This document shows positions 17,228 to 27,196 of a stretch of 64,000 nt of DNA, in pieces; positions within the stretch are counted from its first letter, which is position 1; each line of letters opens with the position of its first letter. The stretch lies in the NCBI RefSeq assembly GCF_002891535.1, contig NZ_PDZR01000018.1, positions 1 through 64,000 on the forward strand, given 5' to 3'. Position numbers and translations under genes: made by a program. The notes beneath the pieces were generated by a model. It ran no database searches, was not told the origin of the DNA, and was given only the letters and a program-made list of their open reading frames with translations. The DNA comes from Methylocella silvestris. Its GTDB lineage: Bacteria > Pseudomonadota > Alphaproteobacteria > Rhizobiales > Beijerinckiaceae.

Positions 17228-19927
17228 CTACGCTTCTCCTGACGCCGGACCGCGCTTAGTTTTTTGGCGGCAAGCCAGCGTCGCCTGCGCGGCGGCTAGC
17301 CGCGCGATCGGCACGCGGAATGGCGAGCATGACACGTAGTCAAGCCCCAGGCGCTCGCAAAACGCGATCGAGGCCGGATCGCCGCCGTGCTCGCCGCAAA
17401 TACCGAGCTTGATGTCGGCGCGGGCGGCGCGGCTACGCTCGGCGCCGATGGCGACGAGTTCGCCGACGCCGTCCGCATCGATGGTGATGAACGGGTCGCC
17501 CGGGAGCAGGCCCGCCCCAACATAAAGGCCAAGAAAGGCCCCCGCGTCATCGCGCGACAGCGCCATGCAGGTCTGCGTCAGATCATTGGTGCCGAACGAA
17601 AAGAACTCTGCGGTCGCCGCGATCTCGCCGGCGCGCAGGCTCGCGCGCGGCGTCTCGATCATGGCGCCGACCGTATAGGGAATCGACACGCCGGATTCAG
17701 CAAAAACGGTGACCGCAGTCGCGTCGACGCAAGCTTTGACAGCGTCAAATTCGGCCTTGGCGATAATCAGCGGCGCCATGATCTCCGGACGCACAAGCGC
17801 GCCCGTGCGCTGTCTGACCTCGACGGCGGCCTCGAAAATCGCCCGCGCCTGCATCGCTGCGATTTCGGGAAAGGCGATCGCGAGCCGGCTGCCGCGAAAG
17901 CCGAGCATCGGATTGACCTCCTTCAGCTCGTCGAGGCGGGCCGTGATTTTATGAACCGGGAGGCCGAGCGCCTTGGCGACATCCGCGATTTCGGCCGGCG
18001 AATGCGGCAGGAATTCGTGAAGCGGCGGATCGAACAGGCGGATCGTTATCGGCAGGCCGGCCATGATGCCGAACAATTCAACGAAATCGCCGCGCTGCAT
18101 CGGCAGAAGCTTCGCCAGCGCAGCCTGCCTCCCCGCCTTGTTGTCGGCGAGGATCATCTCGCGCACGGCGGCGAGACGTTCGGCGTCGAAGAACATATGC
18201 TCAGTGCGACAGAGGCCAACGCCCTCAGCGCCAAATTTCAGCGCGACGCGCGCGTCCTGAGGGGTTTCGGCGTTGGCGCGCACTTCCATGCGGCGAATGT
18301 CGTCGGCCCATTTCATCAGGGTGGCGAATTCGCCGCTGAGCTCGGGCCGGCTCATCTTGATCGCGCCCTTGATCACCTGCCCGGCGCCGCCGTCGATCGT
18401 CAGCACGTCGCCCTTGTGGAACACCGCGCCGCCGGCCGTCAGGATCCCCTGCGCATAGTCGACGCGGATCGAGGCTGCGCCCGAAACGCACGGCTTGCCC
18501 ATGCCGCGCGCGACCACCGCCGCATGAGACGTCATGCCGCCGCGCGTCGTCAATATGCCCTCGGCCGCGTGCATGCCGTGAATGTCGTCCGGGCTCGTCT
18601 CGATGCGCACGAGGATGGTCTTGCGGCCGATCGCCTTCAGCTGCTCGGCCGCCTCGGCGGTGAAGACAATCTCGCCGGTGGCGGCTCCGGGCGAGGCCGG
18701 CAGCCCGGTTGCGATCACATTGCGCTCGGCGCTCGAATTGATCGCCGGATGAAGCAGCTGGTCGAGCGAGGCGGGATCGATCCGCGCCACCGCTTCCTCC
18801 TTGCCGATCAGCCCCTCCTGCGTCATTTCGACGGCGATGCGCAAGGCGGCGGGGCTGGTGCGCTTGCCGCTTCGCGTCTGCAGCATCCAGAGCTTGCCGT
18901 TCTCGATGGTGAATTCGAGATCCTGCATGTCGCGGTAATGGCGTTCGAGCAGCTCCGTGACGCGGACGAATTCCGCGAAGGCCTCCGGCATCGACGTTTC
19001 CATCGAGGGCTTGTCGGAGCCGGCGGCGATCCGCGCCGCCTCCGAGATGGCCTGCGGCGTCCTGATCCCGGCGACGACGTCCTCACCCTGCGCATTGGCG
19101 AGAAATTCGCCGTAAAGCGCCTTTTCGCCCGTGGAGGGATTGCGCGTAAAGGCGACGCCGGTCGCAGAAGTCGGCCCCATATTGCCGAACACCATCGCCT
19201 GCACGTTGACCGCCGTGCCCCAGGTCGAGGGAATATTGTGAATGCGCCGGTAAGTAATCGCGCGCGGATTTTCCCAGGAGCCGAAGACGGCGCCGATCGC
19301 CCCCCAGAGCTGCTCGTGCGGGTCCTGGGGAAAAGGAGCGCCGACAGCCTCCACGATCTTTTCCTTGAAGGAGGCGATCAGCTTGCGCCAATCCTTTGCG
19401 TCGAGCTCCGTGTCGTAGGAGACGCCTTTCGTTTCCTTGTAGAATTCAAGCTCGTCCTCGAATTCATGATGGCCGACGCCTAGCACGACATTGGAATACA
19501 TCTGGATGAAGCGGCGGTAGGAATCATAGGCGAAGCGTTCGTCGCCGGAACTCCGCGCCAGCGCCTCGACGGTGACGTCGTTGAGGCCGAGATTGAGGAC
19601 GGTATCCATCATGCCGGGCATCGATGCCCGCCCGCCCGAGCGCACCGAGACCAGCAGCGGCTCGTGCTCGTCGCCGAAAGATTTTCCGGTCAGTTCGCCG
19701 ACATGGGCGAGCGAGGCCTCGACCGCATCAACGAGCTGCGGCGGAAAGCGCTTCTCGTTTTCATAGAAAAAAGCGCAAACTTCGGTCGTGATGGTGAAGC
19801 CCGGCGGCACCGGCAGGCCGAGATTGGCCATTTCGGCAAGATTTGCGCCCTTGCCGCCCAAAAGCTCGTGCATGTCGCTCGAACCTTCGGCGCGGCCGTC
19901 GCCAAACGTATAGACCCATTTGACCAT
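17228..19927 (-). CDS. ppdK: Pyruvate, phosphate dikinase
   Basis: 899 residues from the ATG at 19927 (MVKWVYTFGDG); the open frame extends to 20125, but the added residues are basic and not family-like. PPDK interconverts pyruvate + ATP + Pi with PEP + AMP + PPi in the cytosol, feeding gluconeogenesis or PEP-based carbon assimilation. Visible features: ATP-grasp N-terminus with GGKGANLAEMANLGLPVPPGF, the swivelling phosphohistidine domain with TTRGGMTSHAAVVARGMGKPC (catalytic His), and a TIM-barrel C-terminal domain with NPMLGFRGSRLAI and GICGEHGGDP (catalytic Cys). The length matches bacterial PPDK. It is divergent from dxs, with 380 bases between the starts. Confidence 0.97.
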   Translation of the reverse strand: MVKWVYTFGDGRAEGSSDMHELLGGKGANLAEMANLGLPVPPGFTITTEVCAFFYENEKRFPPQLVDAVEASLAHVGELTGKSFGDEHEPLLVSVRSGGRASMPGMMDTVLNLGLNDVTVEALARSSGDERFAYDSYRRFIQMYSNVVLGVGHHEFEDELEFYKETKGVSYDTELDAKDWRKLIASFKEKIVEAVGAPFPQDPHEQLWGAIGAVFGSWENPRAITYRRIHNIPSTWGTAVNVQAMVFGNMGPTSATGVAFTRNPSTGEKALYGEFLANAQGEDVVAGIRTPQAISEAARIAAGSDKPSMETSMPEAFAEFVRVTELLERHYRDMQDLEFTIENGKLWMLQTRSGKRTSPAALRIAVEMTQEGLIGKEEAVARIDPASLDQLLHPAINSSAERNVIATGLPASPGAATGEIVFTAEAAEQLKAIGRKTILVRIETSPDDIHGMHAAEGILTTRGGMTSHAAVVARGMGKPCVSGAASIRVDYAQGILTAGGAVFHKGDVLTIDGGAGQVIKGAIKMSRPELSGEFATLMKWADDIRRMEVRANAETPQDARVALKFGAEGVGLCRTEHMFFDAERLAAVREMILADNKAGRQAALAKLLPMQRGDFVELFGIMAGLPITIRLFDPPLHEFLPHSPAEIADVAKALGLPVHKITARLDELKEVNPMLGFRGSRLAIAFPEIAAMQARAIFEAAVEVRQRTGALVRPEIMAPLIIAKAEFDAVKACVDATAVTVFAESGVSIPYTVGAMIETPRASLRAGEIAATAEFFSFGTNDLTQTCMALSRDDAGAFLGLYVGAGLLPGDPFITIDADGVGELVAIGAERSRAARADIKLGICGEHGGDPASIAFCERLGLDYVSCSPFRVPIARLAAAQATLACRQKTKRGPASGEA

Positions 19928-20210
19928 ATTGGTTCTCTGCGAAAGCCGCGTTCCCGGGAGGGCAGCACGCGTGATCCTGACCTCGTAACTCCTTTCGGGA
20001 TGAAGCAGGCGAGCGCCGCGCCGGCGGGCGGAACCATTGGCGACACGGCGTTGCATTTCGCATGACGACGCTGTGACCGAAAGGCCGCGCTCCTTGACCA
20101 AATGATGGCGACGCGGTCTTCGCATTGCGGCGCCGAAAAATTTGGTTATTCATCTTTTGAGGGGGAGGCAAGATCAAAATTGCGGGATATGCGCCGCCTT
20201 GAACCAAATT

Positions 20211-20228
20211 CCCCTTTTCTTTAAGGGG
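20211..20228. repeat. Short inverted repeat between ppdK and dxs
   Basis: CCCCTT at 20211-20216 and AAGGGG at 20223-20228 form a six-base stem around a six-base loop in the space between the divergent ppdK and dxs genes. It could be an operator or a weak hairpin in the dxs leader; nothing in the sequence decides. Confidence 0.25.
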
Positions 20229-20308
20229 TTGGCTACGAGTTCAGCCCGACGCGGGCGAAATTCGGCCTTGGGATTGATGACTTCGCGTTTAAAACGAATG
20301 AGGCGTGC

Positions 20309-22237
20309 GTGACGACTTCCTCGACCCCCCTGCTCGACAAGATCCACACGCCGGCCGATTTGCGGCGGCTGCCGGAGTCAGATCTCGCGGAGGTCGCGCG
20401 GCAACTGCGCGAAGAAACGATCAGCGCGGTGTCGGTGACGGGCGGCCACCTCGGCGCGGGCCTCGGCGTCGTCGAACTGACGGTGGCGCTGCATTACGTC
20501 TTCAACACGCCGGACGATCGGCTGATCTGGGACGTCGGCCATCAGGCCTATCCGCACAAGATCATCACCGGCCGCAGGGACCGCATCCGGACGTTGCGCC
20601 GCGGGGGAGGCCTGTCCGGCTTCACACGGCGCTCCGAGAGCGAATATGACCCTTTCGGCGCGGCGCATTCCTCGACGTCGATTTCGGCCGGCCTCGGCAT
20701 GGCCGTCGCCAATACGCTGTCCGGGCGCCCCGGCAACGTCATCGCCGTGATCGGCGACGGCGCCATGTCAGCCGGCATGGCCTATGAGGCCATGAACAAC
20801 GCCGGCGCCATGCATTCGCGCCTGATCATCATCTTGAACGACAACGACATGTCGATCGCCCCGCCGGCCGGGGCGCTGTCCTCCTATCTCGCCCGCCTCG
20901 TGTCCGGCGACGCCTATCGCTCCGTGCGCGAGGCGGCCAAGCAGCTTGGCCGCCTGCTGCCGCGCTTCGTCTATGACAGGGCGCGCAAGACTGAGGAATT
21001 CGCCCGCAATTTCTGGGCGGGCGGCACGCTGTTCGAAGAGCTCGGCATCTATTATGTCGGCCCGATCGACGGCCACAACCTCGACCAGATGCTGCCGGTC
21101 CTAAAGAACGTCCGCGATTTTAAGGAGACCGGACCGATCCTCGTCCATGTCGTGACGCAAAAGGGCAAAGGCTACGCGCCGGCCGAGGCGACGCATGACA
21201 AATATCACGCCGTCAATATGTTCGACGTCGTCACCGGCAAGCAAGTGAAGCCGAAACCGAACGCGCCGGTCTATACCAGCGTCTTTGCCGAATCCCTCGT
21301 CAAGGAAGCGGCGAAGGATGACAAGATCGTCGCAATCACCGCCGCCATGCCGAGCGGCACAGGCCTCGACATTTTTCAAAAGACCTTTCCCGAGCGCACC
21401 TTCGACGTCGGCATCGCCGAGCAGCATGCCGTGACCTTCGCCGCCGGCCTCGCGACCGAAGGATTCAAGCCGTTCTGCACGATTTATTCGACCTTCCTGC
21501 AGCGCGGCTACGATCAGGTCGTGCATGACGTCGCAATCCAGAACCTCCCCGTGCGCTTTGCGATCGACCGCGCCGGTCTTGTCGGCGCCGACGGCGCGAC
21601 GCATGCGGGCTCGTTCGACATCTCCTTCCTCGGCATCTTGCCGAACATGGTGGTGATGGCGGCGGCCGACGAATCCGAACTCGTGCATATGGTCGCCACC
21701 GCCGCGGCCTATGACGATGGCCCGATCGCGCTGCGCTATCCGCGCGGCGAAGGCGTCGGCATCGACATGCCAATCGAAGGCGTCCCGCTCGAGATCGGCC
21801 GCGGCCGCATCATGCGCGAGGGCAAGCAGGTCGCCATCCTCTCTTTCGGCGCGCGCCTTGGCGAAGTCATGAAGGCGGCCGACGAACTCGCCGGGCTTGG
21901 GGTTTCAACGACGGTCGCCGACGCTCGCTTCGCCAAGCCGCTCGACGAAGAGATGATCTTGCGGCTCGCCTCCTCCCATGAGGCGCTGATCACCATCGAG
22001 GAAGGCTCCGTCGGAGGCTTCGGCTCCTTCGTCGCGCAAATGCTCACAGACTCGGGCGCTCTCGACGGCCTTGGCGCGCGCGCCCTGAAATTCCGCTCGA
22101 TGGTGCTGCCCGACCTGTTTCTCGACCACGACAAGCCGGAAAAGCTCTACGCGCAGGCGGGTCTCGACGCGAAGGCGATCGTCGCCAAGGCGCTTTCGGT
22201 GCTCGGGCGCAAGGCGCTCGACGTGAAAATTGCCTGA
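20309..22237 (+). CDS. dxs: 1-deoxy-D-xylulose-5-phosphate synthase
   Basis: 642 residues. DXS condenses pyruvate and glyceraldehyde-3-phosphate using thiamine diphosphate, opening the MEP pathway to isoprenoids (quinones, hopanoids, carotenoids). The start is GTG at 20309, giving [21 protein letters not shown], a typical DXS N-terminus. Motifs: [23 protein letters not shown], the thiamine-diphosphate motif [35 protein letters not shown] with the catalytic Glu, and [15 protein letters not shown]. An alternative GTG four bases earlier is out of frame. tlyA follows 85 bases downstream, the usual neighbour in alphaproteobacteria. Confidence 0.97.
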   Translation: MTTSSTPLLDKIHTPADLRRLPESDLAEVARQLREETISAVSVTGGHLGAGLGVVELTVALHYVFNTPDDRLIWDVGHQAYPHKIITGRRDRIRTLRRGGGLSGFTRRSESEYDPFGAAHSSTSISAGLGMAVANTLSGRPGNVIAVIGDGAMSAGMAYEAMNNAGAMHSRLIIILNDNDMSIAPPAGALSSYLARLVSGDAYRSVREAAKQLGRLLPRFVYDRARKTEEFARNFWAGGTLFEELGIYYVGPIDGHNLDQMLPVLKNVRDFKETGPILVHVVTQKGKGYAPAEATHDKYHAVNMFDVVTGKQVKPKPNAPVYTSVFAESLVKEAAKDDKIVAITAAMPSGTGLDIFQKTFPERTFDVGIAEQHAVTFAAGLATEGFKPFCTIYSTFLQRGYDQVVHDVAIQNLPVRFAIDRAGLVGADGATHAGSFDISFLGILPNMVVMAAADESELVHMVATAAAYDDGPIALRYPRGEGVGIDMPIEGVPLEIGRGRIMREGKQVAILSFGARLGEVMKAADELAGLGVSTTVADARFAKPLDEEMILRLASSHEALITIEEGSVGGFGSFVAQMLTDSGALDGLGARALKFRSMVLPDLFLDHDKPEKLYAQAGLDAKAIVAKALSVLGRKALDVKIA

Positions 22238-22322
22238 ACGAATGCGCCAGCGCGCCGCGCTTGTTTGCCGCGCGGGTTTGTTCACCGATTGATGAGGCCC
22301 ATCGTCCGAGCCAAAAACCTTC

Positions 22323-23090
22323 ATGCGACGACCAGAAGATCCCGACGGCGAATCCGAAGATGGCGCAAAGAGCCGCCGCGCCGATGTCGCACTCGTTGCG
22401 CGCGGCCTGTTCGAGAGCCGCGCCAAAGCACAGGAAGCGATTGCCGCCGGTCTCGTGCGGATCGACGGCAAGACGGTCACAAAACCCTCGCAGACTCTCG
22501 CCGCTGAAGCGGAAATCGAGGCTGAGGCGCCCTATCCGTGGGTTTCGCGTGGCGGCGTCAAGCTCGCCGCCGCCCTTGACGCCTTCGGTTTCGATCCATG
22601 TGGCCTTGCCTGCCTCGATATAGGCGCCTCAACGGGCGGCTTTGCCGATGTGCTTCTTTCGCGCGGGGCGCTGAGCCTCGTTGCGGTCGATGTCGGACAC
22701 GGACAATTGCATCCCTCGATCGCGGCCGATCCACGGGTCATTTCACTCGAGAACACGGATGCGCGCAGCCTGGCCACGGCCTCGCTCCCGGCCGCGCCGC
22801 AATTCATCACAGTCGACGTCAGCTTTATTTCGCTCGCCCTCGTGCTGCCGCCGATCACGGCGCTGGCCGTGGAGGGAGCAAAGCTCGTCACGCTGATCAA
22901 GCCGCAATTCGAGGCCGGCCGCTTTCATGTAACCAAGGGGCTCGTGCGCGACCCCGCCGTCCACGCCGAGGTTTGCGCGCGCATTAGGCGGCTGATTGCT
23001 TCGCTGGGCTGGCGGATCGACGGGCTGATTCCCTCGCCGATTGAGGGCGGCGACGGAAATCGGGAGTTTCTGATCGGCGCCCGGCGGTGA
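22323..23090 (+). CDS. tlyA: TlyA family rRNA (cytidine-2'-O)-methyltransferase
   Basis: 255 residues. An S4 RNA-binding domain (RADVALVARGLFESRAKAQEAIAAGLVRIDGK, about residues 19-50) is followed by an FtsJ-like Rossmann methyltransferase: YPWVSRGGVKLAAALDAF, CLDIGASTGGFADVLLSRGA (SAM loop), VAVDVGHGQLH, and DVSFISLALVLPPI. TlyA methylates ribose hydroxyls in 23S and sometimes 16S rRNA; older annotations call it a haemolysin. Its stop codon overlaps the GTG start of the next methyltransferase (GTGA), so the two RNA-modifying enzymes are probably translationally coupled. The first 18 residues are variable, so the start is uncertain by a few codons. Confidence 0.93.
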   Translation: MRRPEDPDGESEDGAKSRRADVALVARGLFESRAKAQEAIAAGLVRIDGKTVTKPSQTLAAEAEIEAEAPYPWVSRGGVKLAAALDAFGFDPCGLACLDIGASTGGFADVLLSRGALSLVAVDVGHGQLHPSIAADPRVISLENTDARSLATASLPAAPQFITVDVSFISLALVLPPITALAVEGAKLVTLIKPQFEAGRFHVTKGLVRDPAVHAEVCARIRRLIASLGWRIDGLIPSPIEGGDGNREFLIGARR

Positions 23091-24355
23091 TCAGCCTGCA
23101 TCAACGGCTGCGCATCGACCGCCTCGGCGGCCGCGGCGAAGGATTGGCGCAGGGGCCGCACGGATTGATCGCCGTGCCCTATGCGCTGCCCTTTGAGATG
23201 ATTATCGCCGAAGTCGACGGCGGGCGCGGCAAGCTCGTTGAAATCGAGACGGCCAGCCCCGACCGCATCGCGCCCTTCTGCCGCTATTACGGCTCCTGCG
23301 GCGGTTGCGCCATCCAGGCGCTGCGGCCGGACGCCTATGCCGATTGGAAGCGCGGGCTTCTGGTCGAGGCGTTGCGGCAGGCCGGCCTCGGCGCGGTTCC
23401 CGCGCCTTTGCTCGACGCCCATGGCGAAGGCCGGCGGCGGGCGACTTTTCATGCGCGCATGTCGGCCGATGGCGCCGCCAATGTCGGCTTCATGGAGGCG
23501 CGCTCGCATCGGATCGTCGATATCGCCGAATGCCCCGTTCTCGCCCCTTCGCTTTTCGAGGCGCCGCAGATCGCCCGCGGCCTTGGCCGTCTTCTCGCCG
23601 CTTCCGGCAAGCCCCTCGACATTCTTCTGACCGCGACGGCCTCCGGCCTCGACGTCGACATCAGGGGCCATGGCCCCTTGAGCGACGAGCAGGCGCGCCA
23701 GCTTGTCGGCTTCGCGCTGCGCCACGATCTCGCCCGGCTCGCCAATCATGGCGCGATCGTCGCGCTGAACCGGGCGCCGCTGATCCGCATGGGCCAGGCG
23801 ATGGTCGCGCCGCCGCCGGGCGCCTTCCTGCAAGCGACGCAAGCCGGCGAGGAAGCGCTCGCCGCCGAGGTGACGCAGGCCCTTTCGGGCGCGCGCCGCG
23901 TCGCGGATCTGTTCGCCGGCGTCGGAACATTTTCATTGCGGCTTGCGGAATTCGCCGCAGTCCACGCCGTCGATTCCGAAGGCGCGGCGCTGGCCGCGCT
24001 GGCGAGAGCTGCGGGAGAGGCGCGATTGCGCCCGGTCAGCGTCGAGACGCGCGATCTGTTTCGCCGCCCTCTTTCGAGCGACGATCTCTCATCCTTTGAC
24101 GGCATTGTGTTCGATCCGCCGCGGGCCGGAGCGCCGGAGCAGGCGCGCGCCATCGCGACATCGCGCGCGCCGGTGGTTGTCGCGGTTTCATGCAATCCGC
24201 AGAGCTTTGCCCGCGACGCCGCGATTCTTTCCGCCGGCGGCTATGAGCTGGAGCGCGTTCTGCCGGTTGATCAGTTCCGTCATTCGCCGCATCTCGAGAT
24301 CGTCGCGCGCTTTCGGCGCGAGGCGAAGAAGCGCTCCCGAAAGCTGCTGGGGTAA
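23087..24355 (+). CDS. TrmA/RlmD-family RNA (uracil-5-)methyltransferase
   Basis: 422 residues starting with GTG. The N-terminal part is TRAM-like (LRIDRLGGRGEGLAQGPHG), followed by the iron-sulphur cysteines FCRYYGSCGGCAIQ near residue 66 and AECPVLAPS further on, as in RlmD/RumA. The catalytic domain shows VADLFAGVGTFSLRLAEF (SAM site), VFDPPRAGAPEQARA and VVAVSCNPQSFARDAAIL, containing the catalytic Cys of the SCNP motif. It methylates C5 of a uridine in rRNA or tRNA; the exact target cannot be read from sequence. It overlaps tlyA by four bases. Confidence 0.92.
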   Translation: MISLHQRLRIDRLGGRGEGLAQGPHGLIAVPYALPFEMIIAEVDGGRGKLVEIETASPDRIAPFCRYYGSCGGCAIQALRPDAYADWKRGLLVEALRQAGLGAVPAPLLDAHGEGRRRATFHARMSADGAANVGFMEARSHRIVDIAECPVLAPSLFEAPQIARGLGRLLAASGKPLDILLTATASGLDVDIRGHGPLSDEQARQLVGFALRHDLARLANHGAIVALNRAPLIRMGQAMVAPPPGAFLQATQAGEEALAAEVTQALSGARRVADLFAGVGTFSLRLAEFAAVHAVDSEGAALAALARAAGEARLRPVSVETRDLFRRPLSSDDLSSFDGIVFDPPRAGAPEQARAIATSRAPVVVAVSCNPQSFARDAAILSAGGYELERVLPVDQFRHSPHLEIVARFRREAKKRSRKLLG

Positions 24356-24370
24356 GCGCCAGTGAGATTG

Positions 24371-25201
24371 CTATACCGGCGCTGAGCCTTCCGCCGGGCC
24401 CGTTCCCTGCCCCGCTAACGCAGTTGGCGGGTCAAACCATTTGAACGCCAGCAGTCCAGCCAAAAATCCGCCGACATGCGCCTCCCAGGCGACGGAGACG
24501 TCGGTCAGGCCGATCGTCGCTGGAAACACGCCGAACAGGAAATTGGCGAGAAACCACAGCGCGACGAAGGTGATGGCGTTGCGGTTCGAGACGATTTCCC
24601 GCAACGGCAGGGCCGGCAGACGATAGGCGCCGGCCGGGCGCTCGGCGAACATCAGCGCGGCGCCGAGCGGCGCCCCCGGCTGGAAGGCAAAACGCACCAC
24701 CGCCGCCATCGCGCCTGAAACCACCGCTGAAGCGCCAACGACCGGCTGCAGATCGGCCATATGGGTCAGGAAATGCGCAAGCGCGCCAGCGATGGCGCAG
24801 ACTGCACAAAAAAGGAGGAACCGCCGCGTTCCAAACCGGCGCGCGGCGGCCGATCCGAAGGCGACCAGCCAAAGGCTGTTCATGCCGACATGCGCCCAGC
24901 CCCCATGCAGAAAAGCATAGGTCAGCGGCGTCCACCACAAGGGCTTGCCGTCGCCGAGAAAAAAGGTCGCGAGTTCCGCGGCGCTCTCGCTCGTCGCTGC
25001 GCTCACGTTGAACGCCGCATTGACGAGATCCGGGTCGAAGGCAAAAGTGAAACGGCCCGGCACAAAAGCGAAGGCCGCGATGATCTTGAAATGGGCCAGC
25101 GGCGGAAGCAGGTCGCAGACGGCCTCAATGGCCACGAGGATCGCCACAAGGGCGAGCACCACCGCCGGCACATTGAAGATCGGTTGTCTTGCGGGGGTCA
25201 T
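24371..25201 (-). CDS. Rhomboid family intramembrane serine protease
   Basis: 276 residues with about six membrane segments. The rhomboid core is visible: a tract ending FLHGGWAHVGMNSLWLVAFG (H..N region), then VVGASAVVSGAMAAVVRF with the presumed nucleophile Ser in GASA, and AWEAHVGGFLAGLLAFKWF with the catalytic His. The usual GxSG is GASA here, a variant I associate with alphaproteobacterial members. It would cleave membrane-spanning substrates in the inner membrane; the substrate is unknown. It converges on the methyltransferase gene 15 bases away and lies downstream of prfB on the same strand. Confidence 0.87.
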   Translation of the reverse strand: MTPARQPIFNVPAVVLALVAILVAIEAVCDLLPPLAHFKIIAAFAFVPGRFTFAFDPDLVNAAFNVSAATSESAAELATFFLGDGKPLWWTPLTYAFLHGGWAHVGMNSLWLVAFGSAAARRFGTRRFLLFCAVCAIAGALAHFLTHMADLQPVVGASAVVSGAMAAVVRFAFQPGAPLGAALMFAERPAGAYRLPALPLREIVSNRNAITFVALWFLANFLFGVFPATIGLTDVSVAWEAHVGGFLAGLLAFKWFDPPTALAGQGTGPAEGSAPV

Positions 25202-25288
25202 GCGCGCAGCCCTGGATTTGACGGTTGAGGAGTGCGGCGACGCATCGCGCCCTGGCGCCGGGGCCCGACCGCCCTTGACAGGTTTGCT

Positions 25289-26420
25289 TTAATCAACGTC
25301 CTCCACCGCGAGCGGCGCGCCTCCCGACAGTCTTTGCGCGAGGGCCGCCTCCATGAACGGGTCAAGATCGCCATCGAGCACATCGTCCGGCGTGCCCGAG
25401 GTCGAGCCTGTGCGCAGATCCTTCACGAGCTGGTAGGGCTGCAGCACATAGGAGCGAATCTGATGGCCCCAGCCGATCTCGGTCTTTGACGCCTCCGTGG
25501 CGCTGGCTTCAGCCTCACGCCTTTCGATTTCCCGCTCATAGAGCCGCGCCCGCAGCATGTTCCAGGCGGTCGCCCGATTCTTGTGCTGCGACCGCTCGCC
25601 CTGGCACGCGACGACGATGCCAGACGGGATATGCGTGATGCGCACCGCCGAATCGGTCGTATTGATGTGCTGTCCGCCGGCCCCCGACGAGCGATAGGTG
25701 TCGATGCGGCAGTCGCTTTCCTTCACGTCGATGTCGATCTTGTCGTCGATCACCGGATAGACCCAGACCGAGGCGAAGCTGGTGTGGCGCCGCGCGTTGG
25801 AATCGAATGGCGAGATGCGCACCAGCCGATGCACGCCGGACTCGGTTTTCGCCCAGCCATGCGCATTATGGCCCTTGACCAGCAGCGTGCCGGATTTGAG
25901 GCCGGCCTCGTCGCCGGCCGTCTCCTCGATCACCTCGACCTTGAATTTGTGGCGCTCGGCCCAGCGCGCATACATGCGAAACAACATGCGCGCCCAGTCG
26001 CAGCTCTCGGTGCCGCCGGCGCCGGAATGCACCTCGATATAGGTGTCGTTGCCGTCGACCTCGCCCGACAGCAGCGCCTCGATCTGTCGCCGTTCAGCTT
26101 CGAGCTTCAGGTCCTTCAGCTGCCCGATAGCTTCCTTTTCGGTCGCCGCATCCTCTTCCGCCTCGGCAAGTTCGACAAGCGTCACGGCGTCGTCGAGCTC
26201 GCTGTCGAAACGGGCGAGCGAGCCAAGCCGATCCTCGAGGTCGGTCCGCTCGCGCATGATCTTTTGCGCCGCGTCGGCGTCGTTCCAGAGGTTTGGATCC
26301 TCGACCTTGGCGTTCAGTTCGGCGAGACGGCGTTCCGCGGTCGCGACGTCAAAGATGCCTCCTCAGCAATCCCATGGATTGCTTGATGGATTCGACCAAG
26401 GCTTCGGCTTCGGCGCGCAT
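25289..26420 (-). CDS. prfB: Peptide chain release factor 2 (programmed +1 frameshift)
   Basis: Two frames must be joined: 26420-26352 codes [23 protein letters not shown], then an in-frame TGA (26351-26349) interrupts, and the +1 frame runs from GAC at 26350 to the stop at 25289. The product is 376 residues, the normal RF2 length. RF2 ends translation at UGA and UAA. The second part contains [17 protein letters not shown] with the GGQ-like region at [17 protein letters not shown] (peptidyl-tRNA hydrolysis) and the anticodon-like recognition loop in the [15 protein letters not shown] neighbourhood. Shift elements are annotated separately. In rhizobial-type genomes prfB follows amiC-mrcA; here four extra genes intervene. 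Confidence 0.96.
26348..26363 (-). promoter_or_regulatory. prfB programmed +1 ribosomal frameshift site
   Basis: On the minus strand the order is AGGAGG (26363-26358, internal Shine-Dalgarno-like), CAT, CTT (26354-26352), TGA (26351-26349), C. This is the classical RF2 autoregulation signal: CUU UGA C with the anti-SD pairing site three bases before CUU. Low RF2 stalls the ribosome on UGA and allows a slip to the +1 frame, restoring RF2 synthesis. Both flanking frames are conserved in sequence, so this is not a pseudogene. Confidence 0.95.
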
Positions 26421-26614
26421 ATGTCTTGGGCTTTCTTCGAGCGTCTGCGGGATTGGCCCGGCGCATGGGCGGGAGCCGCCGCGAACATAGGGTCGCCGAC
26501 CGGGGATGTAAATGGCGGCCGAAACGCACGCGCGGTCGCGCCGGCGATCGTTCTTGCCTAAAGATCGAACACAGACAATGATCGGACAACGTAAGAAAAG
26601 CTTGGGAGGATCAC

Positions 26615-27151
26615 ATGACGCCCGTTGCGATTCTAGGCGCGCTCACCTTCATGACGATAGGCCTGACATGGGCAGGCGAGGCCCTGGCGCAATTGTCGCA
26701 GATCACCGCCTGCGTCGAGGTTCCGCAATCCACCCTTAACCAGAGCCGGATGCGCCGGTCGACCCGCTCGAACTGCGATCCCGCCGCGGCGCGGCGGGCG
26801 GCGATCTCGCAATCGCATGTCAATGCGCGCGATGCGCTGGCCTCGACATGCCGCCAGGCGATAACGCCGGCCGTCGCCGCCGCGGTCTGCGCCGGCGCGG
26901 GCAAGAGCCGGCCGACGACGCCGACAGTCAGTCTGCAATCACCTCCGATCGCCGCCGGCAATGGCGCCCGCATCAACGCACAGCTGCCAATTTCCGGAAC
27001 GGGCCCGAAGATCTGCGCCGTCCTGCGCGATCTACCTGCCGAAAGCTCGACAACCCGGCAATCCGACGCGCTCTGCGTCCTCAACAATTTCCGCAAGACC
27101 GTCGTGACGTTCCGCTCAAGAGCACGTTGCGGCGTTCAATGCCGGCCTTGA
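26615..27151 (+). CDS. Secreted protein of unknown function (island gene 1)
   Basis: 178 residues, not recognised. A signal peptide is clear: MTPVAILGALTFMTIGLTWAG followed by a likely cleavage after ALA at residue 25. The mature part holds eight or so cysteines (for example ITACVEVP, SNCDPAA, STCRQAI, ICAVLRD, RCGVQC at the end), which suggests disulfides in the periplasm. A good ribosome binding site, GGGAGGA at 26604-26610, precedes the ATG. First of four plus-strand genes for exported proteins lying between prfB and mrcA, which both point the other way. Confidence 0.65.
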   Translation: MTPVAILGALTFMTIGLTWAGEALAQLSQITACVEVPQSTLNQSRMRRSTRSNCDPAAARRAAISQSHVNARDALASTCRQAITPAVAAAVCAGAGKSRPTTPTVSLQSPPIAAGNGARINAQLPISGTGPKICAVLRDLPAESSTTRQSDALCVLNNFRKTVVTFRSRARCGVQCRP

Positions 27152-27196
27152 GCCGAACCTGAAGCCGACAAACGCCTGCTTGGCTGACGCCGCCCT

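Noticed and set aside
17387-19483. Very long open frame on the plus strand opposite ppdK
   Set aside because: Antisense shadow of a GC-rich conserved gene; no domain, and ppdK is certain.
26349-26351. In-frame TGA near the start of prfB taken as a pseudogene mutation
   Set aside because: It sits in the exact CTT-TGA-C context after an internal AGGAGG and both frames are family-like, so it is the programmed frameshift site.
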